Program-made: the position numbers and the translations under genes
Shown here: one piece after another, positions 42,635 to 51,671 of the stretch
How positions within the stretch are numbered: the stretch's first letter is position 1
How the letters are laid out: each line of letters starts with the position of its first letter
The notes under the pieces: generated by a model
The model's database searches: none
Seen by the model: only the letters and a program-made list of their open reading frames with translations
What the model was told of the DNA's origin: nothing
Origin: Verrucomicrobiota bacterium
Lineage (GTDB): Bacteria > Verrucomicrobiota > Verrucomicrobiia > JADLBR01
Reading direction: 5' to 3'
DNA length: 64,000 nt
Assembly: GCA_029560585.1 (NCBI GenBank)
Contig: JAKQKQ010000008.1
Coordinates: 1-64,000 of the forward strand

Positions 42635-43873
42635 ATGTCTGGCCCCGCTGCAACGGAATGCGATGCCGCCGACACGCGACCGTTGCCAAGGGCGTGGCTG
42701 ATCGTGGGGCTGCTTTGGGGGGTGGGTTGTCTCAACTACCTCGATCGCATCATGCTCACCACGATGCGCGACTCCATCAAGGAGGCGATCCCGATGGGCG
42801 ACGATGATTTCGGGGCGCTGACCATGGTCTTCCTGTGGGTCTATGGCGTGCTGAGCCCGATAGGCGGGTGGCTGGCGGACCGGTTCAGCCGGAGCCGGGT
42901 TGTCCTCGCGAGCCTTGCCGTGTGGTCCCTGGTGACGTGGGCCACGTCTTTCGCGCAGACGTACAATCAGCTGCTTGTGACGCGCGCGTTGATGGGGATC
43001 AGCGAGGCGTGCTACATCCCCGCGGCCCTGGCGCTGATCGCCGACTACCACCGGGGCAGCACGCGCTCGCTGGCGACCGGTATCCACATGAGCGGGATCT
43101 ATGCGGGCATGGCGATGGGTGGCATGGGCGGCTGGATGGCGGAGCATCACGGTTGGTCGTCGGGCTTTTTCACATTCGGCTTGGTCGGGGTTGTCTATTC
43201 GGTCGTGCTGATGCTGTTGTTGCGCGATGCGCCGCGCGCCATCCGTTCGGGCAAGGAGATGGCGTATCCGATGACGGCGATCCGCGCGCTCGGGGGCAAT
43301 AGATCGTTCTGGATCATCGCGGCGCATTGGGGGTTGCTGGGTTTTGCGGGGTGGGCCTTCGTGACCTGGATGCCGACTTTCTTGCGGGAGCAATTCCTGC
43401 TGTCACAGACTGCGGCGGGGTTCACGGCCACGGCCTATATGCAGGTCGCGGCATTCTGCGGCGTGCTGGTGGGGGGGGCGTGGGCGGACCGCTGGAGCCG
43501 GACCCAGCTCCGAGGCCGGGTGCGGGTTCCGATGATAGCGCTGGCGCTGGCGTCGCCTTTTGTTTTCATGACATCGTACACGGGCGCGCTGTGGTTCGCG
43601 GTGGTGTGCCTCATCGCGTTCGGCTTTGCGCGGGGCTGTTCGGACGCGAACATGATGCCCATCCTCTGTCAGGTTGCCGAGCCACGGCATCGGGCGACTG
43701 GCTATGGCATGTTGAATTTCTTCAGCTGTTGCATCGGTGGCGTGGCGTCGTATCTCGGTGGCTGGATGAAGGAGCAGGACGTGGGGCTGCATGTCCTTCT
43801 GATGGGATCTGGCATCGGCGTGCTCGTGTCCGCGCTGCTCCTGCACTTTGTCAGGCCCGTGCGACGCGAGTAG
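42635..43873 (+). CDS. MFS transporter of the anion:cation symporter type
   Basis: A 412-residue membrane protein with about twelve segments. LLWGVGCLNYLDRIMLTTMRDSI is the first helix, and GWLADRFSRSRVVLASLAVWS is the loop 2-3 motif of MFS carriers. GISEACYIPAALALIADYHRG resembles hexuronate, glucarate and other sugar-acid symporters. The ATG at 42635 has no clear ribosome-binding site. A TTG at 42623 is in frame. It is followed by a GlcD/GlcF pair, so it probably imports a hydroxy acid or sugar acid. Confidence 0.83.
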   Translation: MSGPAATECDAADTRPLPRAWLIVGLLWGVGCLNYLDRIMLTTMRDSIKEAIPMGDDDFGALTMVFLWVYGVLSPIGGWLADRFSRSRVVLASLAVWSLVTWATSFAQTYNQLLVTRALMGISEACYIPAALALIADYHRGSTRSLATGIHMSGIYAGMAMGGMGGWMAEHHGWSSGFFTFGLVGVVYSVVLMLLLRDAPRAIRSGKEMAYPMTAIRALGGNRSFWIIAAHWGLLGFAGWAFVTWMPTFLREQFLLSQTAAGFTATAYMQVAAFCGVLVGGAWADRWSRTQLRGRVRVPMIALALASPFVFMTSYTGALWFAVVCLIAFGFARGCSDANMMPILCQVAEPRHRATGYGMLNFFSCCIGGVASYLGGWMKEQDVGLHVLLMGSGIGVLVSALLLHFVRPVRRE

Positions 43874-43956
43874 GCCACGGGAGCGTTGCGCCATTTCTGG
43901 TCCCGGGTCCCCCCGCGCTGGCAATTCGCGGCGCGTGCGGCTACACTGACCGCCAC

Positions 43957-45339
43957 ATGGTTGCTCAGGAAATCATCCGAAGACTATCTGGCATCGTGGG
44001 CAAGGATAACGTGCGGGCCTCGGAAGAGGACCGGAGGGTCTATTCCTACGATGGGACATCGACCTGGATGCACATGCCGGACCTGGTGGTTTTCCCCACG
44101 GAGACGGCGCACGTCGAGGCCGTCCTGAAGGTCGCGAACGAGGCGAAGATACCCGTGACGCCGCGCGGCGGCGGCACGAACGTGAGCGGCGGTTCGGTGC
44201 CGATACGGGGTGGGATCGCCCTCGTGATGACCAAGATGAACCGGATCTTGGGCATCGATCCGGGGAACCTCTCCGCCACGGTGCAGGCGGGTGTGGTGCT
44301 GATGGATTTGCAGAAGGCGCTCGCGGCGAAAAACCTGTTTTTCCCGCCGGATCCCCAGAGCTTTCTTGGCGCCACGATGGGCGGGATCATCTCGGAGAAC
44401 GCCGGTGGGCCGGTCTGCCTGAAGTACGGGGTGACCAAGCAGTACATACTCGGGATCAAGGCGGTGTTGCCGACCGGCCGGACGATACAGTTTGGTGGCA
44501 TCACCCTCAAGAATGTGGTGGGCTACGACCTCGTGTCGCTGCTCACCGGTTCCGAGGGCACCCTCGCGGTGATCACGGAGGCGGTGCTGCGCCTCATGCC
44601 GATGCCTCCGGCGCGCAAGACGATCATTGCGCTTTTCGACGATCTGCCGCGATCGGGCGAGACGGTGAGCGCGATCTTGGATGCGGGGACGGTGCCCGCC
44701 AAAATTGAACTCTTGGATAATTGGGTGGTCAGGAACATCAACCGGATCACGGGCATGGGATTGCCCGAGGAGGCCGCGGCGATGCTGATGTTCGAATGCG
44801 ATGGCGCCGAGGAGATGGTCGCGCACGACTCGGAGAAGGTCATCGGCGTGTGCAGGGCGATGGGCGCAACGGGGGTCATCATCGCCAAGGACGCGCAGCA
44901 GGCGCAGGCCTATTGGAAGGCGCGGAGCGCGGGATTCGCCGCGGTATTCAGCGCGGCGCCCACGGTCCTCGCCGAAGATGTGACGGTGCCCCGGACACGG
45001 ATGGCGGAGTTCATCAGGAGGGTCACGGACATCTGCAAGAGGGCCGATCTCGAGGTGACCGTGATCGGGCACGCGGGCGATGGCAATCTTCACCCCAGCG
45101 TGATGACCGACCAGCGCGATCCGGCCCATTTCGAGAGAGCGAAGAGGGCCATCGATGAGATCATCGAAGCCGCGATCGAGTTCGGCGGCGTACTTTCGGG
45201 CGAACACGGCATTGGATTGGAGAAGCAGAAGTTCATGCGGCGCACGCAGGACCCCACCTTCATCGAGATAATGAAGCAGATTAAGCGCATCTTCGATCCA
45301 AACGGTATTTTGAACCCCGGCAAGATATGGGAAGATTGA
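43957..45339 (+). CDS. glcD: Glycolate oxidase GlcD-like FAD subunit (second pair)
   Basis: A 460-residue flavoprotein, very close to the usual GlcD layout. The FAD domain has PDLVVFPTETAHVEAVLKVAN, VTPRGGGTNVSGGSVPIRGG and GATMGGIISENAGGP. FGGITLKNVVGYDLVSLLTGSEGTLAVITEA is typical of GlcD. The oxidase C-domain has VIGHAGDGNLHP and GGVLSGEHGIGLEKQKFM, ending IFDPNGILNPGKIW. It oxidises glycolate or D-lactate-type hydroxy acids. The ATG at 43957 matches the usual first residues. GlcF follows after 13 bases. Confidence 0.9.
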   Translation: MVAQEIIRRLSGIVGKDNVRASEEDRRVYSYDGTSTWMHMPDLVVFPTETAHVEAVLKVANEAKIPVTPRGGGTNVSGGSVPIRGGIALVMTKMNRILGIDPGNLSATVQAGVVLMDLQKALAAKNLFFPPDPQSFLGATMGGIISENAGGPVCLKYGVTKQYILGIKAVLPTGRTIQFGGITLKNVVGYDLVSLLTGSEGTLAVITEAVLRLMPMPPARKTIIALFDDLPRSGETVSAILDAGTVPAKIELLDNWVVRNINRITGMGLPEEAAAMLMFECDGAEEMVAHDSEKVIGVCRAMGATGVIIAKDAQQAQAYWKARSAGFAAVFSAAPTVLAEDVTVPRTRMAEFIRRVTDICKRADLEVTVIGHAGDGNLHPSVMTDQRDPAHFERAKRAIDEIIEAAIEFGGVLSGEHGIGLEKQKFMRRTQDPTFIEIMKQIKRIFDPNGILNPGKIWED

Positions 45340-45352
45340 GCGGAGCCGCCCG

Positions 45353-46660
45353 GTGACCGAGAGCCTCAGGAACACGCGCAAGTTTGCCTCCGATGTCGAG
45401 CAGTGCATGAAGTGCGGGTTCTGCTCGTATTTCTGCCCGGTGTACCGCGAGGAGAAGGACGAGAAGGGTCTGGCCCGCGGCAAGAATCAGCTGATCCGTT
45501 TCCTGCTGAAGGGCGAACAGGCCCTGACGGCCGGCTTTTATCAGGCGATTGACAACTGCCTTCTGTGCAAGACCTGCGTGCAGTACTGTCCCGCGAAGAC
45601 GCGGATCGATCACGCGATCGTCGCCGCGCGCGGTGACTTCGCGGCCGAGAAAGGGCTGCCGTTTTCCAAGAGCATCGTGTTTCGGCACATCCTTCCGCGC
45701 CGTGGTCTGTTCGGGTTGGCGCTGCGGATCGCGTCCTGGTTCCAATTCCTGCTGCCTCGCGGCGAGGGGAGATTTCGGCATCTCCCGCAGTTCTTGACGG
45801 CGCTTGGCGCGGGGCGAGCGGTGCCCGAGGTCGCCCCGAGATTCCTGAGACAGATGCTCCCGGAGCGCAATGCGCCGCGGGGCAGACCGCTATATCGCGT
45901 CGGTTTCTTCTCGGGATGTGCCACGGAATACATGTTTCCGGAGGTGGGGCGCATGATCGTTGACGTCCTCACGGCACTCGATTGCGAGGTCGTGTTCGAC
46001 AGGCGCCAGGGATGCTGCGGCGCGCCGGTGTTCCTTTCCGGCGACCTTGAGACGGGGAAGAAGATGGCGATGCGGAACATCGCGGCGTTCGATGGCTGCG
46101 ATTATATCGTAACCGGGTGCGCCACGTGCAGTTCGGGCCTGAGCGAATACCCCGTGTACCTTGCGGACACGGGGGAGGAGAAGGGGCGCCTGGAGACATT
46201 TTCGGCGAAGGTGCGGGATTTCAATGAATTCGTCATCGATGTGCTCCAGGCGGACGCCGGCCGTTTTGAATTGAGGCCCGAGTTTAGGGGCAAGACCGTG
46301 ACGTGGCATGACCCATGCCACCTGCTCAGGCACCAGCAGGTGGCAGCACAGCCGCGGAAGATACTGAACGCCCTCGATGGCCTCCGATTTGTGGAGATGC
46401 CCGACGCGGACCGATGCTGCGGCCTGGGCGGGTCATTCAGCATCACGCACTACGATGTGTCCAAGCGGATCGCGGACCACAAGGTGGCGGGATTCGTGGT
46501 CTCGGGTGCCGACGCCGTGGTCACCGCGTGCCCCGGCTGCATGATCCAGCTCCGCGACGCGCTCTCTCGGCATGGCAAGGCGGCCGAGGTCCTGCATATC
46601 GGCGAACTGTTTCGAATTCGCGATGACGGATCCCCAAGGGGGGACGAGACTCGCGCGTGA
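45353..46660 (+). CDS. glcF: Glycolate oxidase GlcF-like Fe-S subunit (second pair)
   Basis: A 435-residue protein from a GTG start, with GGAG eight bases before it. Two ferredoxin clusters lie near the N-terminus (CMKCGFCSYFCPV and CLLCKTCVQYCP). Two CCG domains follow: RQGCCGAPVF with CATCSSGLSEYP, and DPCHLLRHQ with DRCCGLGGSF and CPGCMIQL. This is the full GlcF/LldE-type order. It passes electrons from the GlcD flavin to the respiratory chain. Together with the transporter it makes a compact hydroxy-acid uptake and oxidation operon. Confidence 0.9.
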   Translation: MTESLRNTRKFASDVEQCMKCGFCSYFCPVYREEKDEKGLARGKNQLIRFLLKGEQALTAGFYQAIDNCLLCKTCVQYCPAKTRIDHAIVAARGDFAAEKGLPFSKSIVFRHILPRRGLFGLALRIASWFQFLLPRGEGRFRHLPQFLTALGAGRAVPEVAPRFLRQMLPERNAPRGRPLYRVGFFSGCATEYMFPEVGRMIVDVLTALDCEVVFDRRQGCCGAPVFLSGDLETGKKMAMRNIAAFDGCDYIVTGCATCSSGLSEYPVYLADTGEEKGRLETFSAKVRDFNEFVIDVLQADAGRFELRPEFRGKTVTWHDPCHLLRHQQVAAQPRKILNALDGLRFVEMPDADRCCGLGGSFSITHYDVSKRIADHKVAGFVVSGADAVVTACPGCMIQLRDALSRHGKAAEVLHIGELFRIRDDGSPRGDETRA

Positions 46661-46723
46661 CCGCGGCGATCCGGATGGATTGTGTGGGCGCGCTTGCGGG
46701 CGAGCGGGATCCCCCGCCGGTCG

Positions 46724-46762
46724 GTTCGTGCGATACACGAACTCAAATCCTCGGTCAGGATT
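46724..46762. terminator. Two adjacent hairpins between convergent genes
   Basis: GTTCGTG/CACGAAC (46724-46742, loop CGATA) and AATCCT/AGGATT (46746-46762, loop CGGTC) are perfect stems in the 129-base convergent gap. They may terminate both the glcF-like and the HEAT-repeat transcripts. Confidence 0.5.
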
Positions 46763-46789
46763 CGAATACCAGAGGCCGGCGCTATCCGC

Positions 46790-48838
46790 TCACTTCAATT
46801 TCTTGAGCAGTTCGCTCGCCTCGCGCTGTTGGGCCGGGTCCTTCGCGATGGCGGCGGCCTTGGGCAGGATGGCCTTGGCCTGCTCGCGGTCGGCCGCGGG
46901 GTTGGCCTTGACGATTCGCACGATGGCGTGGGCGGCGTCGGCTTGGAGCGCGGCGTCGTCGAGCAATGGCGCGACGATGCCCAACGAGCCGGGGAGGGGG
47001 GTGGCGGCCAGAGCGGCGATCACCATGCGTTTCTCTTCGGGGCGCGTCGCGAGCCGAAGCGCGGTCGCGTAGTCTGCCAACATTTCGTTTTTTGGGCGAT
47101 CACCGGGGAGTCCCAGGAGGCGGATGCAGCCGCGGAGCAGGAGTATCCTGGAGGTCGTATCTGGGGCGGAGTCCGCCTTGGCGAGGATGCGTGGTGTCGC
47201 GGAGGGATCGGACCAGTTGGCGAGCGCCCGGGTGGCGGCATCGCGGATCTTCTGATCCCGGTCCTCGGTGGCCGCCAACGCGGCGTCGAGCGCCTGGGGA
47301 CCGGCGGTTTCGGCCAGCGCGCCAAGCATGGCGCAGCGCGCCGTGGCAGCGTCAGTCTTCCGATAGGCCACAAGGATCTCGTCAGATCGCCTTGCCGGAT
47401 CCGCGATTCTTCGCGCCACTTGAACGACTGCCCCGCAGGCGTCCTTTTCAATCTCTGGCCGCCTGAGGTTGGCGAGCATCTCGACCAGTGCGGGGAGTTG
47501 CTTTGGTTCCGAAAGTTTGCCGAGCCCCCTGAATGCGGCGGCGGCAACCTTGGCGTCCTCGTGGCTCGCCTGTTCGATGAGGAAGGGAACGGCCTGCGTC
47601 GTTTGGCGGGCAAGCAGCACGCCCATGAGGCGGACTCTTGCTTCCGGCGGCGCTTCTTTCGCCGCGGCCAGGATGGCCTCGCTTGCGGCGGTGCCCTTGA
47701 GTTGCTGGAGGCTCGCCAGCGCGGCGCCGGTCAGTTCGGATTCCTCGCGGCGGGTGGCGACCTTGGCCAGGGCGGGGACGGATGTCGCGTCGCCCAGCGC
47801 GCCCAGCGCACGGATCGCCGCCATCGCGACGCTCTGATTGGCGTTCTGCACCTCCGAGGTGATTGCCCGGCGCGCACCGTCGTCTCCGCGCGCGGCCATT
47901 GCGCCGATCATGAGGACCTGCATGACCGGGTCCAGGTTCACTATCTCGGCGGCGAATTTCTCCGAGGTGCCCCCCGATTTCAGCGACGCGACGCCCGCGA
48001 TGGCGATCGGTTTCAGCGTTGCGTCTTGGCCGTGGATCGCGGCGAGGATGCGCTTTTCTCCGCCATCGGCGTCAGTGCGCAGCAACGCCGCAAATGCGGC
48101 GCGCCGGAGGTGGGTGGGCTGCGATGGTTGGCAGAACTCTTCGTAGGCCGTCGCGGCGGCCGCGCGATCGCCGGTCGCGGCGATCTGGTCTGCGATCCGG
48201 AGCGATGCCTCCGTGAACGCGCTGGCCAGCGCGGGCGCGTTTTCGCGACGGAGGGAGGCGATGGCCGCGCGGGCCGGCGCGTCGCCGATCTTCGCGAGCG
48301 CGGCGACTGCCGCTTCCGCGACCGCGGGGTCGGCGTCGTGCGAGAGGCCGGCCAGGAGTTCCACCGACGAGGCATCGCGTCGATCACCGAGCGTGTTGAT
48401 GATCTGCGCGCGGGCGGTGCCCTTGCGGGTGGCCAGGGCATCGCGCAACGCCGAGTTGGCCTTCGCGGAGGGGTAAGAGCCGAGCGCCAGGCAGGCGATG
48501 CCGACTGTTTCGTCTCTTGCCAGCAATCCGGCAAGTGCGGGAAGCGATTCCTCGGATCCGATTATCCCGAGATTCTGGCAGGCAAAGCGCTTCCCCTCGA
48601 ACGTGGAGTCGCCCTTGAGGACTGACGCCAGCGCGCTCTCGAGCGGCTTTCGCAAGTCGGGCATATCGCGTGTGGCGCGGACGAGGTCGTCGATCGCGCG
48701 CAGCGGCTCCATGTCTCCGCCCGATTCGTACCGGGCGACATCGGCCGCGATCTTGGCGAGGTCGGGCTGGGCCAACGCCGATTGCGCCGTCGCCATGAGC
48801 GGCAGCATCCAGAGGATTCCGAACGTGTGGATTTTCAT
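46790..48838 (-). CDS. Secreted HEAT-repeat protein
   Basis: A 682-residue protein. AAGGAGGAG precedes the start at 48838, which opens a signal peptide (MKIHTFGILWMLPLMATAQSALAQ). Nearly all the rest is helical repeats of the HEAT/PBS-lyase kind. Examples are SLPALAGLLARDETVGIACLALGSY, DPAVAEAAVAALAKIGD and DATSVPALAKVATRREESELTGAALASL. Such solenoids bind proteins and are common beside secreted enzymes in planctomycete-like bacteria. It follows the Tat-signal Gfo/Idh gene by 17 bases and is the second gene of that operon. No catalytic motif is seen. Confidence 0.85.
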   Translation of the reverse strand: MKIHTFGILWMLPLMATAQSALAQPDLAKIAADVARYESGGDMEPLRAIDDLVRATRDMPDLRKPLESALASVLKGDSTFEGKRFACQNLGIIGSEESLPALAGLLARDETVGIACLALGSYPSAKANSALRDALATRKGTARAQIINTLGDRRDASSVELLAGLSHDADPAVAEAAVAALAKIGDAPARAAIASLRRENAPALASAFTEASLRIADQIAATGDRAAAATAYEEFCQPSQPTHLRRAAFAALLRTDADGGEKRILAAIHGQDATLKPIAIAGVASLKSGGTSEKFAAEIVNLDPVMQVLMIGAMAARGDDGARRAITSEVQNANQSVAMAAIRALGALGDATSVPALAKVATRREESELTGAALASLQQLKGTAASEAILAAAKEAPPEARVRLMGVLLARQTTQAVPFLIEQASHEDAKVAAAAFRGLGKLSEPKQLPALVEMLANLRRPEIEKDACGAVVQVARRIADPARRSDEILVAYRKTDAATARCAMLGALAETAGPQALDAALAATEDRDQKIRDAATRALANWSDPSATPRILAKADSAPDTTSRILLLRGCIRLLGLPGDRPKNEMLADYATALRLATRPEEKRMVIAALAATPLPGSLGIVAPLLDDAALQADAAHAIVRIVKANPAADREQAKAILPKAAAIAKDPAQQREASELLKKLK

Positions 48839-48855
48839 GATGGCTCCTCCTTGGA

Positions 48856-50160
48856 TTAAACGCGCCAGGGCGCGCGCGCCTCGCGCCACATCATGCGGTT
48901 GGCCTCGTCGCAATCGAAGCGCTCTGCCACGGGATCCCAGCGCAGCTTGCGTCCCAGGCGGAGGCCGATGTTCATCGCCTGGCAGATGGTCTGGGCGCGA
49001 TGGGCCGCCTCCGGGTGGCAGATCGTCGGACGGCGGCTGCGGATGGAGTCCAACAGGTTGCGGACGTGATCGCCCGCGTTATCCCAGCTCACGCCTGCGG
49101 TTGCCCGGAGACCCAGGATGGATTTCGGCTCGGCGGTGACCGCATTGGTCTCGTCGTCGACCTGGATCCAACCTTCGTCGCCGATGTACCTGATGTAGCG
49201 CTCCTTGAAGGTCCCTCGAGAATACATGACTCCGGTGATGCCATCCGCGTAGCGGCAGCGGACCTCGGCTGCCACCGGCGTTTCGCTCATGAACTTGACC
49301 GGATCGGGCCATTCGCACTTGCCATCGAATTCGGTCGGGCCGGTGTGATCGCGCTCGAGCGTCCACTGCATCTGGTCGGTGTAATGGCAGCCCATGCCGA
49401 TGATGGGGCCCTCACCGGTATCCCAGAAGTAATTCCAGTTCCCGCCGCTGACGCGTCCAGGCACGAACGGCCGCCACTGCACGGGGCCGAGCCAGGTGTC
49501 ATAGTCCCAGCCCGCGGGAACCGGGGCCGGCTTGTCGTGCGGGATGGTTGGTCCGGTCCACACCTGCATTTCGACGGTGTGAAGGCGGCCAATTCTTCCC
49601 TGGCGCACCATCTCCAGGGCGAATCGATACGATGCCGTCGATCGGCGCTGCGTGCCGCCCTGGTAGATCGTCCCGTAGCGGCGGCAGGTCTCGACGAGCG
49701 CGCGGCCCTCGCCGATGTACAGGGAGATGGGCTTTTCGCTGTAGATGTCCTTGCCAGCGCGCGCGGCGTGGATGGACGCCGTCGTGTGCCAGCGATCGCC
49801 GGTCGCGATGAACACGGCATCGATATCCTTCTGGGCCAGCAAATCGCGGAAATCCGGATACGTGCGGCAATCCTTGTTGCCGTAGTGGGCGTCCATCAGT
49901 TCCTTTGCGGATTTCAGGCGGTCCTCGCGGCAATCGCTGACGGCCGTGAACACGATATCGGGTTGAGCGAGGAAGCTGGGCATGACGTGGCGCGCGCGGT
50001 TGCCGACGCCGATGCAGCCGAACGCGATGCGATTGCTTGGCGCGGTCGCGCCGTTCAGCCCGAGGGTCGAGGCGGGCACGATCATCGGTGCGACAATGGT
50101 CGCCGCGGCGCGCTGCAAGAACCGGCGGCGCGAGATGCGATTGGCTGGGCTTGGTGGCAT
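48856..50160 (-). CDS. Tat-exported Gfo/Idh/MocA oxidoreductase
   Basis: A 434-residue enzyme. The start at 50160 is preceded by AAAGGA and opens a twin-arginine signal (SRRRFLQRAAATIVAPMIV). IAFGCIGVGNRARHVMPSF is the cofactor loop and YSEKPISLYIG holds the catalytic-type Lys. VPAGWDYDTWLGPVQWRPF and GPIIGMGCHYTDQMQWTL match the secreted subgroup also seen at 10771. It leads a two-gene operon with the HEAT-repeat protein. The frame extends upstream but only the chosen start has both a ribosome site and the Tat motif. Confidence 0.88.
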   Translation of the reverse strand: MPPSPANRISRRRFLQRAAATIVAPMIVPASTLGLNGATAPSNRIAFGCIGVGNRARHVMPSFLAQPDIVFTAVSDCREDRLKSAKELMDAHYGNKDCRTYPDFRDLLAQKDIDAVFIATGDRWHTTASIHAARAGKDIYSEKPISLYIGEGRALVETCRRYGTIYQGGTQRRSTASYRFALEMVRQGRIGRLHTVEMQVWTGPTIPHDKPAPVPAGWDYDTWLGPVQWRPFVPGRVSGGNWNYFWDTGEGPIIGMGCHYTDQMQWTLERDHTGPTEFDGKCEWPDPVKFMSETPVAAEVRCRYADGITGVMYSRGTFKERYIRYIGDEGWIQVDDETNAVTAEPKSILGLRATAGVSWDNAGDHVRNLLDSIRSRRPTICHPEAAHRAQTICQAMNIGLRLGRKLRWDPVAERFDCDEANRMMWREARAPWRV

Positions 50161-50580
50161 GGCGTGCGGTCCTTTCTCTGGGACAGTTGGGGCGTTGGCT
50201 CCAGCCCTGTCGGTGGCGGCGGCTGCCGCGGGCTGGATCCTGAGGGCCGGGGTGAGCGACGGAGTCGTTCCGACCATGTGAAACGGATAGCGGATTGGGA
50301 AGGGGAACACGAGGAGTTTGTCGGGTCCGACAGAGCACGTGAGCGCTCGACCCACCCGCCAACCGCCAATCGCCGCGAACGCTCGGTCGTGGTCTTGGGG
50401 CATTCTCAAGCGAGATTCTATGCCCACCGCATTGGGGGTCACGGGGTGTGAGGATTCGGACCGCGTAAACGCGGCACTACCAACGACCGATTTTGAATCA
50501 CTAAAAAGCGCTCGTGGTACCGCCTTCAGGCGGAGTTGGCAGGTCAAGGCCTGTATTCTCGAGCCCTCGGCGCGTCAGGT
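50161..50580. other. 420-base intergenic region with small hairpins
   Basis: Hairpins are CCGCG-TAAA-CGCGG (50461-50474) and CCGCC-TTCA-GGCGG (50520-50533). They lie 50 bases apart around an AT-rich patch. The promoter of the 50160 gene should be in this gap but I cannot point to it. I see no gene. Confidence 0.45.
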
Positions 50581-51456
50581 CTACAGCGCCCTCCACTCCT
50601 CGGGCCGCAGCGCGCCGGGGCCCTGATCGAGGGCCCTGTCCAGCGCCGCCAGCAAACGGGCCTTGTCGCGGGATAGTGTGCCAGCGAGCGGAAGATAGTT
50701 GGAGGCGTGGTTCGTCCTGAAGATGCAGCGTGAGAGTCCCTCGGTGTGGGTGATGATCGCGCGCATTTCGGCGAGGAGCTCCTCGGGGCGCATCAATTCA
50801 AACGCGCGTGCCTGATGTTGGCGGTGCAATTCCGTGCCGGGGACCAGCATGAGGGTCAGCAGCGACAGGTATTCGGGATCCATCGCGCTCACGAGGCGCC
50901 CAGTTTCCTCGGCGTGCTGGGCCGAGAGAGCTGTCCCCCCGATGCCGAGGAGGGCGATGACAGACACGCGGATGCCGGCGCGCCTCGCCTTTTGGACGGC
51001 CTCGAGCATTTCGGCGGGCGTGCAGTCTTTCTGGATTCGCCGGAGCACCTCCGCGCTCCCGCTCTCCAGCCCCAGATAGAGGATCTCCAACCTCTTCAGT
51101 CTGAGGAGCGCGAGATCGGCATCGCTTTTCCTCAGGATGTCGCGCGCGTTGGCGTAGATGCCCACGCGCCGCAGGAGCGGGAAGCCGGAGGCGAGCGAAT
51201 CGAGGATATCCGTCAGTTTCTCCGTGCCCAGGATCAGCGCATTGCCGTCGGCGAGGAACACGCGGCGCGTCTCGGGCATGAGCCGCTGGGCCAACGCGAT
51301 ATCCTCCCGTATCTCCTCCATCGGCCGAACCCGGAACGGTTTGTCCAGATAAGTGCCGCAGAAGGTGCAACGATTGTGCGAGCAGCCATAGGTGACCTGG
51401 AGGATGTAGCTGTCCGCCTCGCTGGGTGGACGGATCACCGTGCCATGGTACCGCAT
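50581..51456 (-). CDS. Radical SAM protein
   Basis: A 291-residue protein. The cluster motif is LQVTYGCSHNRCTFCGTYLDK, giving Cys-x4-Cys-x2-Cys, the form used by one radical SAM group near COG1032. VFLADGNALILGTEKL, EILYLGLESGSAEVLRRIQKD and SVIALLGIGG are the usual barrel motifs. It should bind a 4Fe-4S cluster and S-adenosylmethionine. The reaction is unknown for this group. The ATG at 51456 is the first start that keeps the barrel intact; the frame runs far upstream through repeat sequence. It appears to be a single gene. Confidence 0.83.
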   Translation of the reverse strand: MRYHGTVIRPPSEADSYILQVTYGCSHNRCTFCGTYLDKPFRVRPMEEIREDIALAQRLMPETRRVFLADGNALILGTEKLTDILDSLASGFPLLRRVGIYANARDILRKSDADLALLRLKRLEILYLGLESGSAEVLRRIQKDCTPAEMLEAVQKARRAGIRVSVIALLGIGGTALSAQHAEETGRLVSAMDPEYLSLLTLMLVPGTELHRQHQARAFELMRPEELLAEMRAIITHTEGLSRCIFRTNHASNYLPLAGTLSRDKARLLAALDRALDQGPGALRPEEWRAL

Positions 51457-51574
51457 GGGCCGAGATTGCCATGTCGTCGTGGGCGGGGCAATCGCGACTC
51501 GTGTTGCCGCGCCCGGCCCACGCCGGAGGGCGCAAGTCATTCGCCACTGGGTCGTTACGCCCTGTTTTTGGGCT

Positions 51575-51670
51575 AGCCCCGCCCGTTGAAAAGCGTCATC
51601 GGTTCCCCCTGATGGCGTGCGTCGCCCTCCCATGCCCAGGGCGGCTGTTGTGTGGGTTTTTCGACGGGCT
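51575..51670 (+). repeat. Dispersed intergenic repeat, family 1, copy C (internal deletion)
   Basis: It begins AGCCCCGCCCGTTGAAAAGCG and ends TTCGACGGGCT, a nearly perfect terminal inverted repeat. Its left and right thirds match copy B at 42273-42460, but about 90 bases of the middle are missing. It ends one base before the stop codon of the neighbouring Gfo/Idh gene. Confidence 0.65.
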
Positions 51671-51671
51671 G

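Noticed and set aside
46720-46790. A tRNA-like look (TTCGAAT near 46761, stems nearby)
   Set aside because: No acceptor stem, D-arm and anticodon arm can be arranged. Two simple hairpins explain the region.
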